64,000 nt of DNA from Sinohyriopsis cumingii (Eukaryota > Mollusca > Bivalvia > Unionida > Unionidae), in assembly GCA_028554795.2 (NCBI GenBank), contig CM068835.1:60511219-60575218 (forward strand), written 5' to 3'. The notes below the pieces were generated by a model. The model did no database searches. It was not told the DNA's origin and saw only the letters and a program-made list of their open reading frames with translations. Positions 13,830 through 27,216 of the stretch are shown here, piece by piece. Both the position numbers and the translations under genes were made by a program. The stretch's first letter is position 1. Every line of letters begins with the position of its first letter.

Positions 13830-14760
13830 CACAGACACGTGCATGAAAGAGACACACACATACACACAGCATGAAAGACAAACTTCTACATTTCAGTAAT
13901 CCACTACTTTGGGTCTAAAAATGCATCCAATTATCATGAGCCCACAAAATGAGATTTATTTTTAAAGCACAGGTATCTAAATGATACAGCTGTTACTATT
14001 TATTTGGATTAGGGATGGTGCAATATATGAATAATTGAGGATAAAAATGTTTATAATTTCTGTATATAAATTTATAAACTTTTAATGAGAAAAAAAAGTT
14101 TCCCCACAAAAAAACTGTGGTCAGAAATTAAGATTCAGAACTTTAAAGAATTTAAATGGGCACTTTACTCGCTAGTTTTGAAAGTAACTTTATTTATCGT
14201 ATAAATTTAACCGAGTATTTTTTTAACATTGCAAAATAAAAGACCAGACCGAGACTTAATTATCAAGCTGCTACTTATGCCTTTCAGAATTATAAATTTT
14301 TAATGGCTCAATGACGAAACTAATTCAGTGTGCTCTCAATTATTTACCCCTATTTAAGTAAATGCTCTCACAGTAATCATGTACAATCATTATAAACATT
14401 AAAAAATATATGTATGCATTAGTCATTTCCCGAAATTATCAATAAAGCATTTAGTCTATGTTTGCTTTATCAATAATTTCAAAGATCTTAGTGTCTACTT
14501 TAAATCTTATTCCTTAAATGGGACAATCTCACGGAGTAACAAAACTATTAATGCCACCTTTCTGAAAAAGAGAAATCCAATCCACCTTTGGAGAAGAAAC
14601 AAGACCTGGCATAAACTGTTTAATTTGATCAAAGTCAAGGCTGTTTTATTAATCATGTGTAATACCACAAAGGTAAACCAGAAATGTGTTAATGGAATAA
14701 ATATGCCTCAGAAAAGTTTTAAATGACCTAAATGCAACACTTAACCAAGATGTGATGCAC

Positions 14761-14764
<4 letters not shown>

Positions 14765-14797
<33 letters not shown>
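14765..14797. repeat. (GT)n microsatellite
   Basis: A 33-bp GT run followed by CATGCATG. Confidence 0.97.
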
Positions 14798-14798
<1 letters not shown>

Positions 14799-15040
14799 AT
14801 GCATGTAGATAGCTATTTTTGTATATATCTATGTATGCTTGATATATTGTCTCCTATACACTAATAAAAAATTACATGTCCTGTTATGAGAATTTCAAAT
14901 GCACATTGACTTTTAAAGGGGACTGGCTTCCTGCCTTTTTCAAATTCTAGCTGGAACCCTAATTATATAGTCTGATTATAGCTAGAAGTTACCCTGGCTC
15001 TGGCAAAGCATCCCCCACTAAAGGTGTGGGGATATATCAT

Positions 15041-15205
15041 GCCGGAGGAAAATTTAGATACAGTGAAGGGTTTAGAGACTAAAAGAACATTACAGGGTGT
15101 CCCTATATTCTATGTAACACATGCCAGAGGAAAAATTAGATACAGTGAAGGGTTCGGAGACTAAAAGAATATTACAGGGTGTCCCTATATTCTGTGTAAC
15201 ATATA
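15041..15205. repeat. Tandem duplication, 82-bp unit
   Basis: Two units starting GCCGGAGGAAAATTTAGATA (15041) and GCCAGAGGAAAAATTAGATA (15123) with few differences; both continue ACAGGGTGTCCCTATATTCT. Confidence 0.92.
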
Positions 15206-16699
15206 TGTTTGCTAGCCAAGGTTCCAATAAGTTAACCTAGCGCTATCTCCACCTTGGCAGAGCAATCTGATATTTCAGTGCTTTGTCCTAGCAACATCTA
15301 CTGGACTTCATGAACAGCCTCTCTTAGTATGTAATGCCAACAAACCAATAGCATGTAACAGCAGTGCAGTGTACATTGACCAAAAATGGTACAGGCAACT
15401 GACTTCCAAAGAATACTTTGTAAGTTTAACATCAAAATTAAAACCACATACCAGAGTAGCCATTATGGGTGTATTCGTGGGAAACGGTGCCTAGGAATCC
15501 TTCTACTGAGCATGTCTAAAAATGGTGTCTACTCACACCTAGCAAGCCTGGACCAGCAGTGGAAAATTGCTTATTTATGAGTTCATTCCAGTTATGTGCT
15601 CCCCTTGTCTCGATTCTGTCTTGATCATTAAAACTCTTCAAGAGGCTTATGTTTTTCCTTTTCTCTTTGACATGTATTGGAAGATGGACGCCATTTAAAA
15701 AAATTCTACAATCAACAGTTTGATCATGCAGATGCCTTGCATGAAAACAATATGCCTTTTAAAGCATCTGAGGTACTACTGTACAATTAAAGTGTTTCTC
15801 TTTACCCTCATTTGTGCTTCAGAGACCCTCAAATTTTTAATTTGACCCCCAGTTTTGATACCAAAGTTTGTTTTTTTTACTCAGTCTGATCCCCAGTTTT
15901 GATAACAAGGATATTTTTTACTCTCAGTCTTGCACCCCTAGGGGGATACAGTGGGTTAGTCTAGTTCACTAATTCCACAAAAGCTAATATGAAACCCCAG
16001 ATCCAAATCAATAGTAATACAGTACTTTCCATCTGTCTGTCCATTCATTTCATATATAACCAGCTGTCTGTCCATTTGGTGACCAGGGAGTAAACATCAG
16101 AGCCCTGGCTGGTATCTTGACAGAGCAGTATGTGGGTGCATGGGAAACATGCTGCATGTGTAGACACAGGGACCCACAGAATTGTGGAAGAAGAAAGACA
16201 GAAGTCCAGTAATACCTGCATAGCAACAAGTCTCCTTCTATTGGAGAGTACTTCTGCAGTTAAATGGGAACTTTACTCTTCAGTATGCAAGCAAACTACC
16301 AGCTGGAATGTTAGCAGTCCAATGGTCGGGTGGACCCTCAAACGAGTTTGTCGGGGACTTGAAGAGTGGAGCCTGCTGACTTATGGTGGACTGACGATAG
16401 TAGCTCTGTAACCAGGTGTTGCCTTACTTCTGATGACCTCCAGTTTTTATCTCGATGTGGAAAAGGTCGAGCTACTTGCCAAAATTGCCAAAGTGAATTA
16501 CATCGTTTGATAATATCTGTATTTTAGACCCTAATGTACGTACACTTTGTACACAAAATTCCAACTTAAAATAGAATGACGTAGGAAAATTAATAACTAT
16601 TATTGATTTGACTAATTGCACAGGTGGCTAACACATTATTGGAATTTTTATTGTCCATTTAAATAACTGGACTAAATTTGGTTACGTACGGGTTGACAT

Positions 16700-17160
16700 T
16701 TCAGGGCTCTGTGCGTTTGCGCCTGCTGCTGGGTACCTTTCCTCCCTTTGCCTCTCCCCGACCTCCTGTACCATGACGGAGATGTGGAAGCATTTCTGCC
16801 CATCAAATCCATGTGTCACGATGTGATGTCATAGTGGTGACAAATCGCAAATGGCATCACATACTGCTTTGGTAGACACCTGGACTAGTCAATAGCAGGC
16901 TGAAATCCATCTTTTTAACGAGTGTGTGTTGGGTCCATTCTCACTCATGAAAGCCCTTCATTAAGGTCATTAGGGACTTATTGTCCCAGGACCTGAGGCT
17001 AAAATTAACAGTGTTCTCTGGGTACATAAAAGCCTGGGGGGATGTGGCTCTAATTCCTTCCCCCAGGAACAATTATCATCCTGCCGTATAGGAATAAGCA
17101 AGACGCACATGCATAAATGTGCAAATGCCTCTCTATCAAAATAATCAATCAATCAATCAA
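16700..17160 (+). mobile_element. Possible retroelement 3' end with (AATC)n tail
   Basis: This stretch is more GC-rich than its surroundings and ends at 17140-17159 in a tetranucleotide run (AATC)n, the kind of tail some LINEs and LINE-mobilised SINEs leave. No reverse transcriptase frame is recognised. The compositionally similar stretch 16100-16500 may belong to the same element. Confidence 0.35.
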
Positions 17161-17187
17161 CTGTTTTTCATACTTACATCTACAGGA

Positions 17188-17279
<92 letters not shown>
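17188..17279. repeat. Self-complementary (GT)n(AT)n(AC)n microsatellite
   Basis: About 11 GT, 15 AT and 12 AC units follow one another, so the whole block is a perfect palindrome able to form a long hairpin. Open frames on both strands here are artefacts of the dinucleotides. Confidence 0.97.
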
Positions 17280-17747
17280 ATTGTTTCCCTGTTGAACATT
17301 CCCTCTCTCTCTGACCGGAGTAGCCAAAAACCCTTGGCACAGATGAGTGTGTTTAAAAGAATAGACCCGACACAATGTGGCCAAAAGATCAGTTCAAAAA
17401 GTGTCAAATTTTACTTTCACAAAACTAAAACAAACTGGGTTTTACTTATGGAAATCCTAGGAATTTGTAAACTCTACACACTGACATTTGTTCAAACATG
17501 CCAATAAAGTACTGGCTTTAATCCATACAAACAGGTAAGTAATCTGATTATCTTTAGTGTGTGTTATGTTAGGTTTTGTCACTTTGATAATTACAGGCTA
17601 TTATTACCACCGATAATTATTGAGATAAGGAACAATGTGGAGCATAGTATTGTTCTGCTCAAGTCAACATGGCATAAAGTGACCATAAAGTAAGAATGTC
17701 ATGTTAGCATTGTGACCTCCCTCACAGATTACAATTTTTCCCCCCCC

Positions 17748-17900
17748 CTTGTTTTTCTGGGTTTAATGCCGTTTTTCAGCACAAAACAAACTACACATGG
17801 CAGCCAGTATATATGGTGCAGGAAGTCTAAGCCTAGGAAAACTCCAGGAAGAACCACCAATCCTGGCCAAAAGCTACTGGCATTCACACCTATACCGATT
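17748..17900 (-). mobile_element. SINE family 1, diverged copy
   Basis: It matches the SINE tail (GGGTTTAATGCCGTTTTTCAGC on the plus strand), then CATGGCAGCCAGTATATATGG and the region around GAACCACC, with several differences. The tRNA-like head is not recognisable. Confidence 0.6.
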
Positions 17901-19760
17901 TTAAAGGATAAATACGGTAACCAGTGGAACTCATGACAAGCTCACTGCCTTTGTATACATAGAACATTTCGTGTAATAGCCATAAAAAAGTTTGACAGTT
18001 TCAAAAAGCATAGAATGTTGTCAAATAGTCTCAGTTTCCAAGAAAAAGTGATGGCAAATAGACTAAACAAAGGATATATGGGGAGTCTTTTGATCACTGC
18101 TCAGAAGGTTTCAAATTAACATCATTAGTTATACATTATGCAACAGTCAGAAAATGGAACAGATGGTGACTGATAGTGACGGATTTTAATATTAAATTTT
18201 AATGATAAATTTTTCAAATGGTTTTGCAGTGTGACTAATATAAGTTGCATGTGATTTGCTATGAAAATATGATATATTTAAGTCTTAGCTATGTATTTAT
18301 TAATGTATATCTAGTAAATACTCAATCTGAACCCCTTCTAAAAAAAGGTCACCCCTCTAATAACTCCACTTTTCCTGCTGTGGGAGGAGTGGCCATAAAA
18401 GAAGGTCGATCCCCATGTATTTGTTCTTTTGGTGCCAAAGAGCAAACTTACTGGGAATTACCAAAACAAACCTCTCCCAGAGGCCAAAGGGAGGGGTCAA
18501 AATTATAAAATTTTACATTACAAGGATGGCATGAAATTTTTCTTTTGAAACTTAATAATTTTGCCACCAATCCAATCATGTATTAACATCCAAAGAAAAC
18601 AACTTTAAAATATGCAATCATATCTTGTACAAGAAATGTAATACTTTTAATTAGCATACATGTACCAATTACCAATTGCAGCAATTACAGCAATTTCGAC
18701 CAAAGTGAACTAGCCTAAAGAAACACTTACCAAATCTCCATGATGATTCAAAAGTTCTCTAAAGACTGATTCATAAGTAATAAGTGGCACTATATTAGGC
18801 ACCATTAAACAGATCAAATCAGATATGGTAACCTAGTAACCTAATGCTCAGATAGATCAAAAACACCTTACTAAGCAGTGAAAAATCTACAGTTAGTAAT
18901 TAAAGTGGCAGATGTATGTCAATGCACAGTTACATAACACCCAATAATAAACAGGATAGATATAATGTACAGACTTATGCTGATCTTGATCCAAGTATTT
19001 TAAGAAGTAATCCTAACTTCCTCTGACCTGAGCCATCCCAATTTATTACATTTGGACATTTATGTTGGGTTGTAGGGTCAAAGTCCATTGCCTATCAAAA
19101 AGTTAGAATTTGGTGTCAGAAATGTGTTAAGCCATTAACAAACTTGAATGACCTTTCATTAAGATATACTTGCATGAAATCAATATGAACATGATTTATT
19201 TTCTCACAAATTGCGAGTATTGCATTTGTTATGTCTTTAATCTGCTGACAGATGTGATATATTTTAAAGAATCAGCCAAATGTTTAAATTCTGGCAAAGT
19301 TCAGGGCTAAAGACTGACAGCATTCTCATACTATTCCCTTTTATTTCATGTTTGATGTATCTATTTTTATGGTCAGGAGCCCTCCAGGTGTAGCATGGAA
19401 TCTCCCAACCCATTTTCATTTGTTAAGTTTCCTAGTTAACCACTATTTTAATAGAGCAACCCAGCACTTCAAAGCAATGTCATTTATTTCTATCAATTCA
19501 TTGATTTGGATGAAAGATCCTAAAATGTTGTGCTCCTGGATTTTCCTCTTCTTGGTGACAAATGTGTTTGTTTTGTGTCTGTCATTAAAGAAATGTACTG
19601 AAGCAAACATCTTAAAGACCAAGACTAGGCATATCTAAATAAGGTGTCTAATCACACCAAATGTTCAGCAATATCATTTTGATTGCTAAGCTTGACCAAT
19701 GAAGAATTCTGATTCTAAGATTGTAAAAGCTCAGAAAGATCATTCCTAGACAAAATGAGA

Positions 19761-20008
19761 AGTGGCCGAGTGGTCTAAAGCGCTCTCCGTTACGGATCAC
19801 TCCCATCTCACCTCTGTCTGCGTGGGTTCGAGTCTAGGATTCGGCTAATGTGGGTATGTGAGAAAGCTTGCCAGTAGCTTCTCGTGGGTCGGTGGTTCTT
19901 TCTGGGGTTTTCCCAGGTTCTTCCTCCACCATTAATACTGGCCGCCATGTATAGCCTTTCGTGTGCTGAAAAATGGCGTTAAACCCTACAACAACAACAA
20001 CAACAACA
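19761..20008 (+). mobile_element. SINE family 1, full-length copy
   Basis: It begins AGTGGCCGAGTGGTCTAAAG (pol III box A as in tRNA-Leu/Ser), has box B GGTTCGAGTCTAGG about 60 bp on, and runs through the conserved body to GAAAAATGGCGTTAAACCC and a (CAA)n tail. The 11-bp duplication ACAAAATGAGA lies at 19750-19760 and 20009-20019. The spacing between boxes suggests a class-II tRNA (long variable arm) source. Confidence 0.9.
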
Positions 20009-20971
20009 ACAAAATGAGAACCATGTCTTTGCACGAAATGGTTAAACAATCAAGTGTCCGAATTAAGTATTTATTTACCACATAATAAAGTGAATGACTC
20101 AATGGTATATGTGTATTGGCATGTGTAATTTAGCTGAAATTTCCAGCTTTGTAAGACAAAATTAGGGCATTCATGCTTAAAAGGAATGATCTGACAGCAT
20201 TAGTGCAAAGGTAGCTGATGACAACAGATGCGTTTACAGCTGTCAAGGGTGGTGGTACAGTAAATAAACTATTATGTCCTAAAGTGATGAAACTGCCATA
20301 GACCATATTTCTTTAATTTTAAGCCTATGCTTTATGATAAGCCCATTATAATTCTGTACAAAATTAGCAAGCTCTCATCTAGGGAATCCTTGTCTAATAA
20401 TATGCCTTGCCCTCCTACCCTCCAGTCACCTTTGCATGTATAAGCCTTGTACAGGTATGTTGGTACAGTATTCTGCATGTATATGTGCATCTGTAACTGA
20501 ACAAATGATTTGATTCAGTCAAGACACAAGTCTGTTTGGAATGTATGTGGTCAGAGATTGGCACCTCTAAACAACAGATAGTTTACTGTTAATGTACACA
20601 ATATTTTAATGCTGTTTTCATGGTCAAAATTATAATATTATAGACTTGGAAAAACCAATTCTGATAATAAAAAACCTTTGGAAAATAATGATACAAATCT
20701 AGTCCGAAGTCTTGAAAATGAAGGAATATATTGCAAAACCTAGTCTCATAACTATCTCAAACTTAAAATATATAGAAGCAATTTTTTAACATAAATGCAA
20801 GATAACTCAGTCGAAGAAGACTGAAGCTCCAAATATTCTTTGCTAGATGAGTCAAGTTTATGTTAAGTAAATAAGTTGCATGATAATTGTTAAACAGACT
20901 ATTCTCACAACATTTCCAGTAATGAGTTCATTCTATCCAACAGGTCTGAAACAAGCAGTGTCCAAATGCAA

Positions 20972-21136
20972 AACCATGCATCTAATTTCACAGGTTTAAT
21001 TTCACTATCAATTACCTGCATCTAATTTAAAAGGTTTAATTTCAATATTACAAACCTGCATCTAATTTAAAAGGTTTAATTTCAATAATACCAACTTGCA
21101 TCTAATTTCATGGGTTTAATTTTATTATCAAAAACC
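20972..21136. repeat. Tandem repeat, 39-bp unit, 4 copies
   Basis: The unit contains CTGCATCTAATTTAAAAGG followed by TTTAATTTCAATATTA; the four copies are 80-95 percent alike by eye. Confidence 0.9.
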
Positions 21137-22774
21137 CGCAAACCACATAGCAGTAAAGATGTTACTCTGATGCAGATCTGTCAGCTGACTGAGTATAATC
21201 ATTTAATGAACTTACTTTTGAAATTTATACTGACCTCTTTTTGGTAATTAATACATCTATGGGCTTATTTGTTATGAGCATGTTCTTTTTCGATTAAAAG
21301 GAATAAAAATGGATTTTCACAAGTAACAGCACAAAAGACCACAATTAACATGCCAGATGGAATTTACATGTATGTCAGGTTGCCCTACCTTAAATCGATT
21401 CACAACCATCATAAATACCAAAGATTACCATACTGTCTCTCTTATTTTTATGGTACTACCACCTAACAGTTTTGTCACGTTTCATATCTTGCTTGACTGC
21501 ACTTGATCCTACCTGACTGCACTTTTCAACAAGATTCAAGTGTTTGTAAACATGTATCCCTAGCTTTGAAATTACAGATGTTAATCATGAACAATCCATG
21601 GTCCCATATCACCAGACTGCTAACATTTTAAATAAACACCAATATCAACTAAATTTGTTTTCACAAAATGTAGTAGAAATGCAGTTTTCTATTTGCAAGT
21701 ATCAGGTTTGTATTATGTTCATATTCCAAGATCAGAAGAAAAAAAAATGTTAATGGATACGAACTGAAATAATTTAGTGCCTATGAGTAACTGCATGATG
21801 GGTTGTTTCTTTCAAACTGCTGCACAGCTGAAAAGAAATTAATTCTTATTTTTCACACTAATCAATTTTAATACCACCTTTCTTATTCAGTATAATTAGA
21901 ATTATTTTCTTATGCACTGCAAAGCTATCACTCCCTGCACCTGTAACAAACTCCAGTTCAGAGTTTCCCACCAATGCTATAATTATGTAGTTATTACATG
22001 CGTTATATTGGACCAGCAGTCATTGTCAGTTTCACTAATCAAAGTATTCAATGTGACAAAGTTGGTTATTTTTGCATTCTATATTATTGGTTCACTCATA
22101 GGTCTGTCAAAAAGATAAGCTTGATCATGAAGAACCTTACCACATGATCCAAGTGTTATATTCAAGCCTCATGAAAACTTATAGGACTTACCTAACAGTT
22201 GGCACACACAGTACCAGCCTAAAACAGTCTGGATGGTTATTTTGCACCTTGTATAACATGCTGCCAATGTTTATATGCAACTTTTCAAAACCCTAATGCG
22301 CTAAAAGGTACAGGTGTGCAGTGTGAAGAAAACACTGACAATACATTATGCATTTTCCATTAGGTGACAGTTAGAGCAAAGGTTATCACAGCTTTAAATC
22401 CAATCAACGTTACAAAACCATATGACTCAACATTCAGACTTGGCAAAAATATCAAGTGGAGAATCAATACTTCTGAACTATCTGCTTTTGGGTTGTGGCA
22501 AAGGTACTAAACCACTTCAATTATCAACTTAACAAAGTATTATTCCTAAACATAAATCCTTTCACCAACAAAAACTTTGAATTATGCGGCAATACTGAGA
22601 ATAGTATGGAGGCAACTGAAGTTGAGATCCTTGGAGAGATACAGAGATGGTTTGGCCTGGATTTGAACACTTGAACCACTTGCTATGTGAATCTAATGAC
22701 TAAGCCACCACGTGGAGGAAGGAAATATTACCAGTAAATGAGATGCATCAAAAATAGTTTCATTAGTTTTTCAT

Positions 22775-23002
22775 TACCATATATATTTGCTTATACTGTA
22801 ATAGGAGTCAACTGCAAACTGCACTAACCCAGATCTGCTGTCACATAATGCACTGGCAGATCTACATCTGTGCAGTTTGTTAGGAGTAATATGTGGAACA
22901 AACAAGATATACCATGATCTGCCCGCACATTACGTACTACTGCAGTTCAGGATCTTTGTTGTTTGCAGTGTGACTCAACTTAAAAGTTAGAGTATAAGGT
23001 AT
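22775..23002. mobile_element. Palindromic MITE copy 4
   Basis: Ends TACCATATATATTTGCTTAT and TTAGAGTATAAGGTA. Hairpin 1 uses CTGCACTAACCCAGATCTGC with GCAGATCTACATCTGTGCAG; hairpin 2 includes TGATCTGCCCGCACATTACG and GATCTTTGTTGTTTGCAGT. Confidence 0.83.
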
Positions 23003-23730
23003 CAAGATTTAAAAGTATTAGAGACAAAGAGGTTACAACAAACAAATGCCTGCACATACCAATGTCCTTGGTCTAGTTCAAACATGCTCACTTGGCTCTG
23101 TGTGATCCTACTTTGTGTGACAGAAATAAATTGCTTCATTGATCATTGTTACCTCCAATCAATCACTGTAAAAGCAAAACTAAAATTTATGCTATCTCAA
23201 AACTTTTCACGACAAACTTTCTGCAATCATTTAGTTCAAAATTATATTGTAAGCTTGAAAGGATATCATCAATATTATTCATTAAACAAATACCAACTGC
23301 AAGGATGTGGGGTCTCAAACCATGAAACTCACAATTTATGTAAAACATGATGTTACTGCATCATCACAATTACTTGTAATGTCAATTAATCTCAGACCAT
23401 CAAATCACATTTCTAAATTCTGTCCGAGGCTTATTTTTTTCACCAGACCCTTGGTTGGCAGATTTCATGAAGTCACATGAGAGGTCTGGTTGATCAAGAC
23501 CAAACTGTCTTCTGTAAACAAAATTACATTATTGTGACCTTAGTTTTGTATAGCTAAGTTGCTCTCCTTGAGAAGCATTCAAATATACATTTTTAGAGTG
23601 TCAGGAAAATAGGCTGACAGATTCCAGTAGAGGATGTAAAGAGAAAATAGCTAAAAATATATACAACTGTGGGTCATTCAAGTGCAGATATTAGGTCATC
23701 CTGACCTAGCTTTTGGAATAGTCATATTAG

Positions 23731-23984
23731 TTGTTGTTGTTGCTGTTGTGGGGTTTAATGCCATTTTTCAGCACATGATAGGCTATACATGGCGGCCAGT
23801 ATTAATGGTGGAGGAAGAACCCGGAAAACCCCGGAAAGAACCACCGACCCACGAGAAGCTACTGGCAAGCTTTCTCACATGCCCACATTGGCTGAATCTT
23901 AGACTCGAACCGCCGCAGACAGAGGTGAGATGGCAGTGATCTGTAACGAAGAGCGCTTTAGACCACTTGGCCACTCGGGGCCCC
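23731..23984 (-). mobile_element. SINE family 1, full-length copy
   Basis: It is read on the minus strand, from GGGGCCCCGAGTGGCC through box B to the GCATTAAACCCC tail and the TTG run on the plus strand. Target-site duplication AGTCATATTAG occurs at 23720-23730 and 23985-23995. It interrupts a decayed tandem array. Confidence 0.9.
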
Positions 23985-24261
23985 AGTCATATTAGTCTTC
24001 ATCAAATGCATCCACATTTAAATTTTCATTAGTATATGTGAAATTGGGTACAATTTATTTTAGGATGTAGCAAATGGAAATGCTGAAGGTACTAAAGTCA
24101 CTCAAGCATTAACGTTAGGCCACACTGACCTAGTTTGGGTAGTTTAGGAAATACTTAAGTAATCCTCCTGAGTTGCATCCACATACCAATTTTCTTGACT
24201 GTAGATTAAATTGGATCCAAGATATTTGGGTGAATAGAGAAAAGTGACAAACAACTTTGGT

Positions 24262-24475
24262 CACAGTGGTCACTTGCCTTGACAGATCACGGACATCTCA
24301 CCTCTGTCCACTTGGATTTTTGTTACAGGCTCAGCCATCGTGGGTATATGAGAATGTGAGAAGGCTAGCCAGTAGCTTCCCATGTGTCAGTGGCTCTTCC
24401 CACGTCTTCTCCACCAGATATACTGGCAGCCATGTATATCCTATTGTGTAGTAAAATCTGGTGTTAAAACCACAC
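24262..24475 (+). mobile_element. SINE family 1, old diverged copy
   Basis: Recognisable pieces are GATCACGGACATCTCACCTC, CATCGTGGGTATATGAGAA, GCCAGTAGCTTCCC and GGCAGCCATGTATATCC, in the same order as the intact copies. Box A and the tail are badly eroded. Confidence 0.65.
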
Positions 24476-26507
24476 CCGGTCTATCTGAGATGCAGAAACA
24501 AATATGTCTGGCAAACTGTGATCCAAAATATTGCAGGTATAAAAAAAATTGCTAAAAATACAAGTCAAGTGTGAACATTAGTTCACAGTGACCTAGTTTT
24601 ATTATGGCCAAGTTAACAGTTCCTTATTTACATCCAAATACCAATTTTCCGGATTGTTGATAAAGTATGGTCCAAGATATAAAAGTGTGTAATAAACAAA
24701 TAGCTGAAAATACACAGGCCACTCAAGCAAGGAAATTATATCTAAGTGACTTAATTTGGTGTGGTCGAATTAACACTCCTTGAGATTTATCCACATATCA
24801 ACTTTCATGAGTATAGGTGAAGTAGTGTTCAGGATGTTAAAGGTGACAAAATTGCTGTAAATAAGGAAATCACTTAGGTTTTAAATTTGGTCACAGTGAC
24901 CTATTTTTTTAAAATATGATTTAGCTTTTCTCACTGAGATGCATTTATTCTCCAATATCCAATATATTGTTTGTGTAATAAACAAGGAAATGAACACATG
25001 ACCAAACAAACTCAGTTAAAACTACATCCCATCCCGTCTTTATTGGTATGGGCAAAAAAATAGCAGAATCATAGTAAGCGTATGTAAAAACATAATGAAG
25101 AATGATCATGCATTATGTATACATGTCTTTTGTACTCGTAATCCAGTATAAAAGGTGTATTAAATTGATCAAAGCCAATAAATCATTCATATGATTAAAT
25201 AACTCTTTGTACACTACTTAGTTTTCATCACGCCTTGAAAGTATTGAACTTTTCTTGTAATACCATCATCACTACACAATGCAAGCAAAATTCAATACAA
25301 TGCATGCTTTTATAGCAGTCATGTGCAACCTATGGCCTCTGGGCTGGATCTGCCTGTGCATTGGTCTCATCTGCTTATTTACATCATAGGGTGTGGCTTT
25401 AAAAACCCTTGCCCTGGAGTAAGTCGTACACGCAGATTTTACTGTCAGAACTTCTGGTACACCGACTGCTGTTACACTCCTTCAATCAATCTTCATTATG
25501 TCCTCCAGTCTGCTAATTCAATATTTATTTCTGGGTAGTGAATATGATGTGCACCCACTCCAATCAACATACACCCTGAACTAATGTCACATGATACACA
25601 AGCTGATCAATTTGTTAAGTGGAACAGTTGTACTGCCTGCCACTCATGACAATACCAAGCATCCACTTCACTCATGAAATATTTCTGTATACATGTATCT
25701 TTGCAAAAATTATCGATTTTCTTTAAATATATTTATTTAAAAGGCCAATGCCTTTGATTTGCATTAGGTTTATCCAATATGTGCACATGTGATTAACAGC
25801 TGCATTAGTAAATCAATTAAAAAAAAGTTCCTAAATTTTACAATAATCTGAGTACAGCTTGCACATTTCATGGTTCAAAACATGTATTTTGTCAGAATAA
25901 TGATTGTATTTATAAGAAAATAAAGAGATTTTTAATTTTGTTAACACATTTCTTGTGCCAATTGATACTGTCAAGGTGGGATAAGGTAGAAACCTCACAG
26001 AACGGCTGTATATGACATTGTATTTACAGAGCGTAACATCTTTAAACAAAAGATTTAAAGATTATTATGATTTTGAGTTAACTTGTAAGAATTTTTGTTT
26101 CTCATTTTGCTGATTTTACATTCAAACATAAATTTTTATGTGGATTTAGCAAACTTGCAGTATGGATCAGGAGCAGATGCTGTATCAAAGTTTCTACGAT
26201 TCGTGTAGAAAACTAATTATAAAAAAAAAGTTAATGCTTGAAGTCTAGTTGTTGCTGTTTAGAGATGGCTTTTAGTCATTTCTTGGTGGCACTTCATCGA
26301 CTATCGAGTCTACAGGTGACATATTTTAAGATGTGTACAGCCTAATGTGGAGGGAGAAAACAAGAGTTAGGGGAGGGAGAGAGAGAACAAACAGAAGAGG
26401 AAGAAAAATGAAATAGGTCTCAATATTGAAATACAGCTTTGAAAATTCACAAACAAAGGGCAGTCATATTTCTAAATGGGTTTTGGAACTGATATTACCA
26501 CTGTGGT

Positions 26508-26541
26508 GACAAAATTGATATCACTACGGTGGTATCAATTT
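26508..26541. repeat. Short near-perfect hairpin
   Basis: AAAATTGATATCAC and GTGGTATCAATTTT are inverted with one mismatch around a 4-base loop (TACG). A related ACCACTGTGGT palindrome lies just left. Confidence 0.6.
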
Positions 26542-27216
26542 TCTCCCACTGATACATTTTGATATCTCACTATGAAATATATAACAAAACAATAAAACCT
26601 CATCATATGTGAACAGCCATTCTATCTTAAAACAATTTTTTATTTATCAGAAAAATGATCAAATTTCTTCCTGTTCAAACTCTAACCTATATGTATAGGG
26701 GGTGAAAAATATGTTGCAACCTGATAAAACAAGTGAAAAACAATTGTCCACACAAAAGGACATCTATGTTATGTACCAGTTTTCACCTAAAGAATAATGT
26801 AATTACAAGGACAAAAGGATAAATCAGATAACATCAATCAGAGAATGACAACATCTTTCATGAAATGATAATATCTTTTGGAATTATAACACCCTTCAGG
26901 GAATAAATCAGCTGACATTTCTCCATCAGTAAAAAATGACTGTGTATGCATGTATTACTTTCCCACTCTTACCACTCCATACTTTGCATTACATTATTGA
27001 TGATGATTCCAGATATTACATCACCCGATCAAGCTAAATGACAATTTTGAAAACGAGAAAATCTGGGGCCAGAGGGATTAATTAACTAAGTAAAGCTTTG
27101 ATTCAACTATGTTGTGCATTTGATATTCATTTCTGAATTGCCAAGTACATGTAGATGGGAATGAATATAGGGATTTTACTTGTTTTGCAAATATGTGGGC
27201 AGAAGTACTATTGATT

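Larger units (their letters stand above)
23500..24985. repeat. Decayed tandem array, about 150-bp unit, split by two SINEs
   Basis: Repeated phrases are GGTCACAGTGACCTAGTTT-like, CATCCACATACCAATTTTC, GGATGTTAAAGG-like and AATAGCTAAAAATA. The array is interrupted at 23731-23984 and 24262-24475 by SINEs. A two-unit relative with GTCACAGTGACC lies at 52850-53050. Confidence 0.75.

Noticed and set aside
16130-16411. A 93-codon plus-strand open frame
   Set aside because: No domain, no splice or conservation evidence; the local composition suggests a repeat.
17117-17507. Open frames on both strands rich in CVCVC, IYIYI and HTHTH
   Set aside because: These are direct translations of the dinucleotide microsatellite.
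19761-19850. A functional tRNA-Leu or tRNA-Ser gene
   Set aside because: Box A and box B are present, but the acceptor stem is not formed, the sequence continues into a SINE body, and many copies exist.
23783-23974. Open frames shared among SINE copies (for example LTSVCGGS and FSWVGGSFRGFPG-like)
   Set aside because: They recur at every SINE copy with frameshifts and reflect the SINE sequence rather than a protein.
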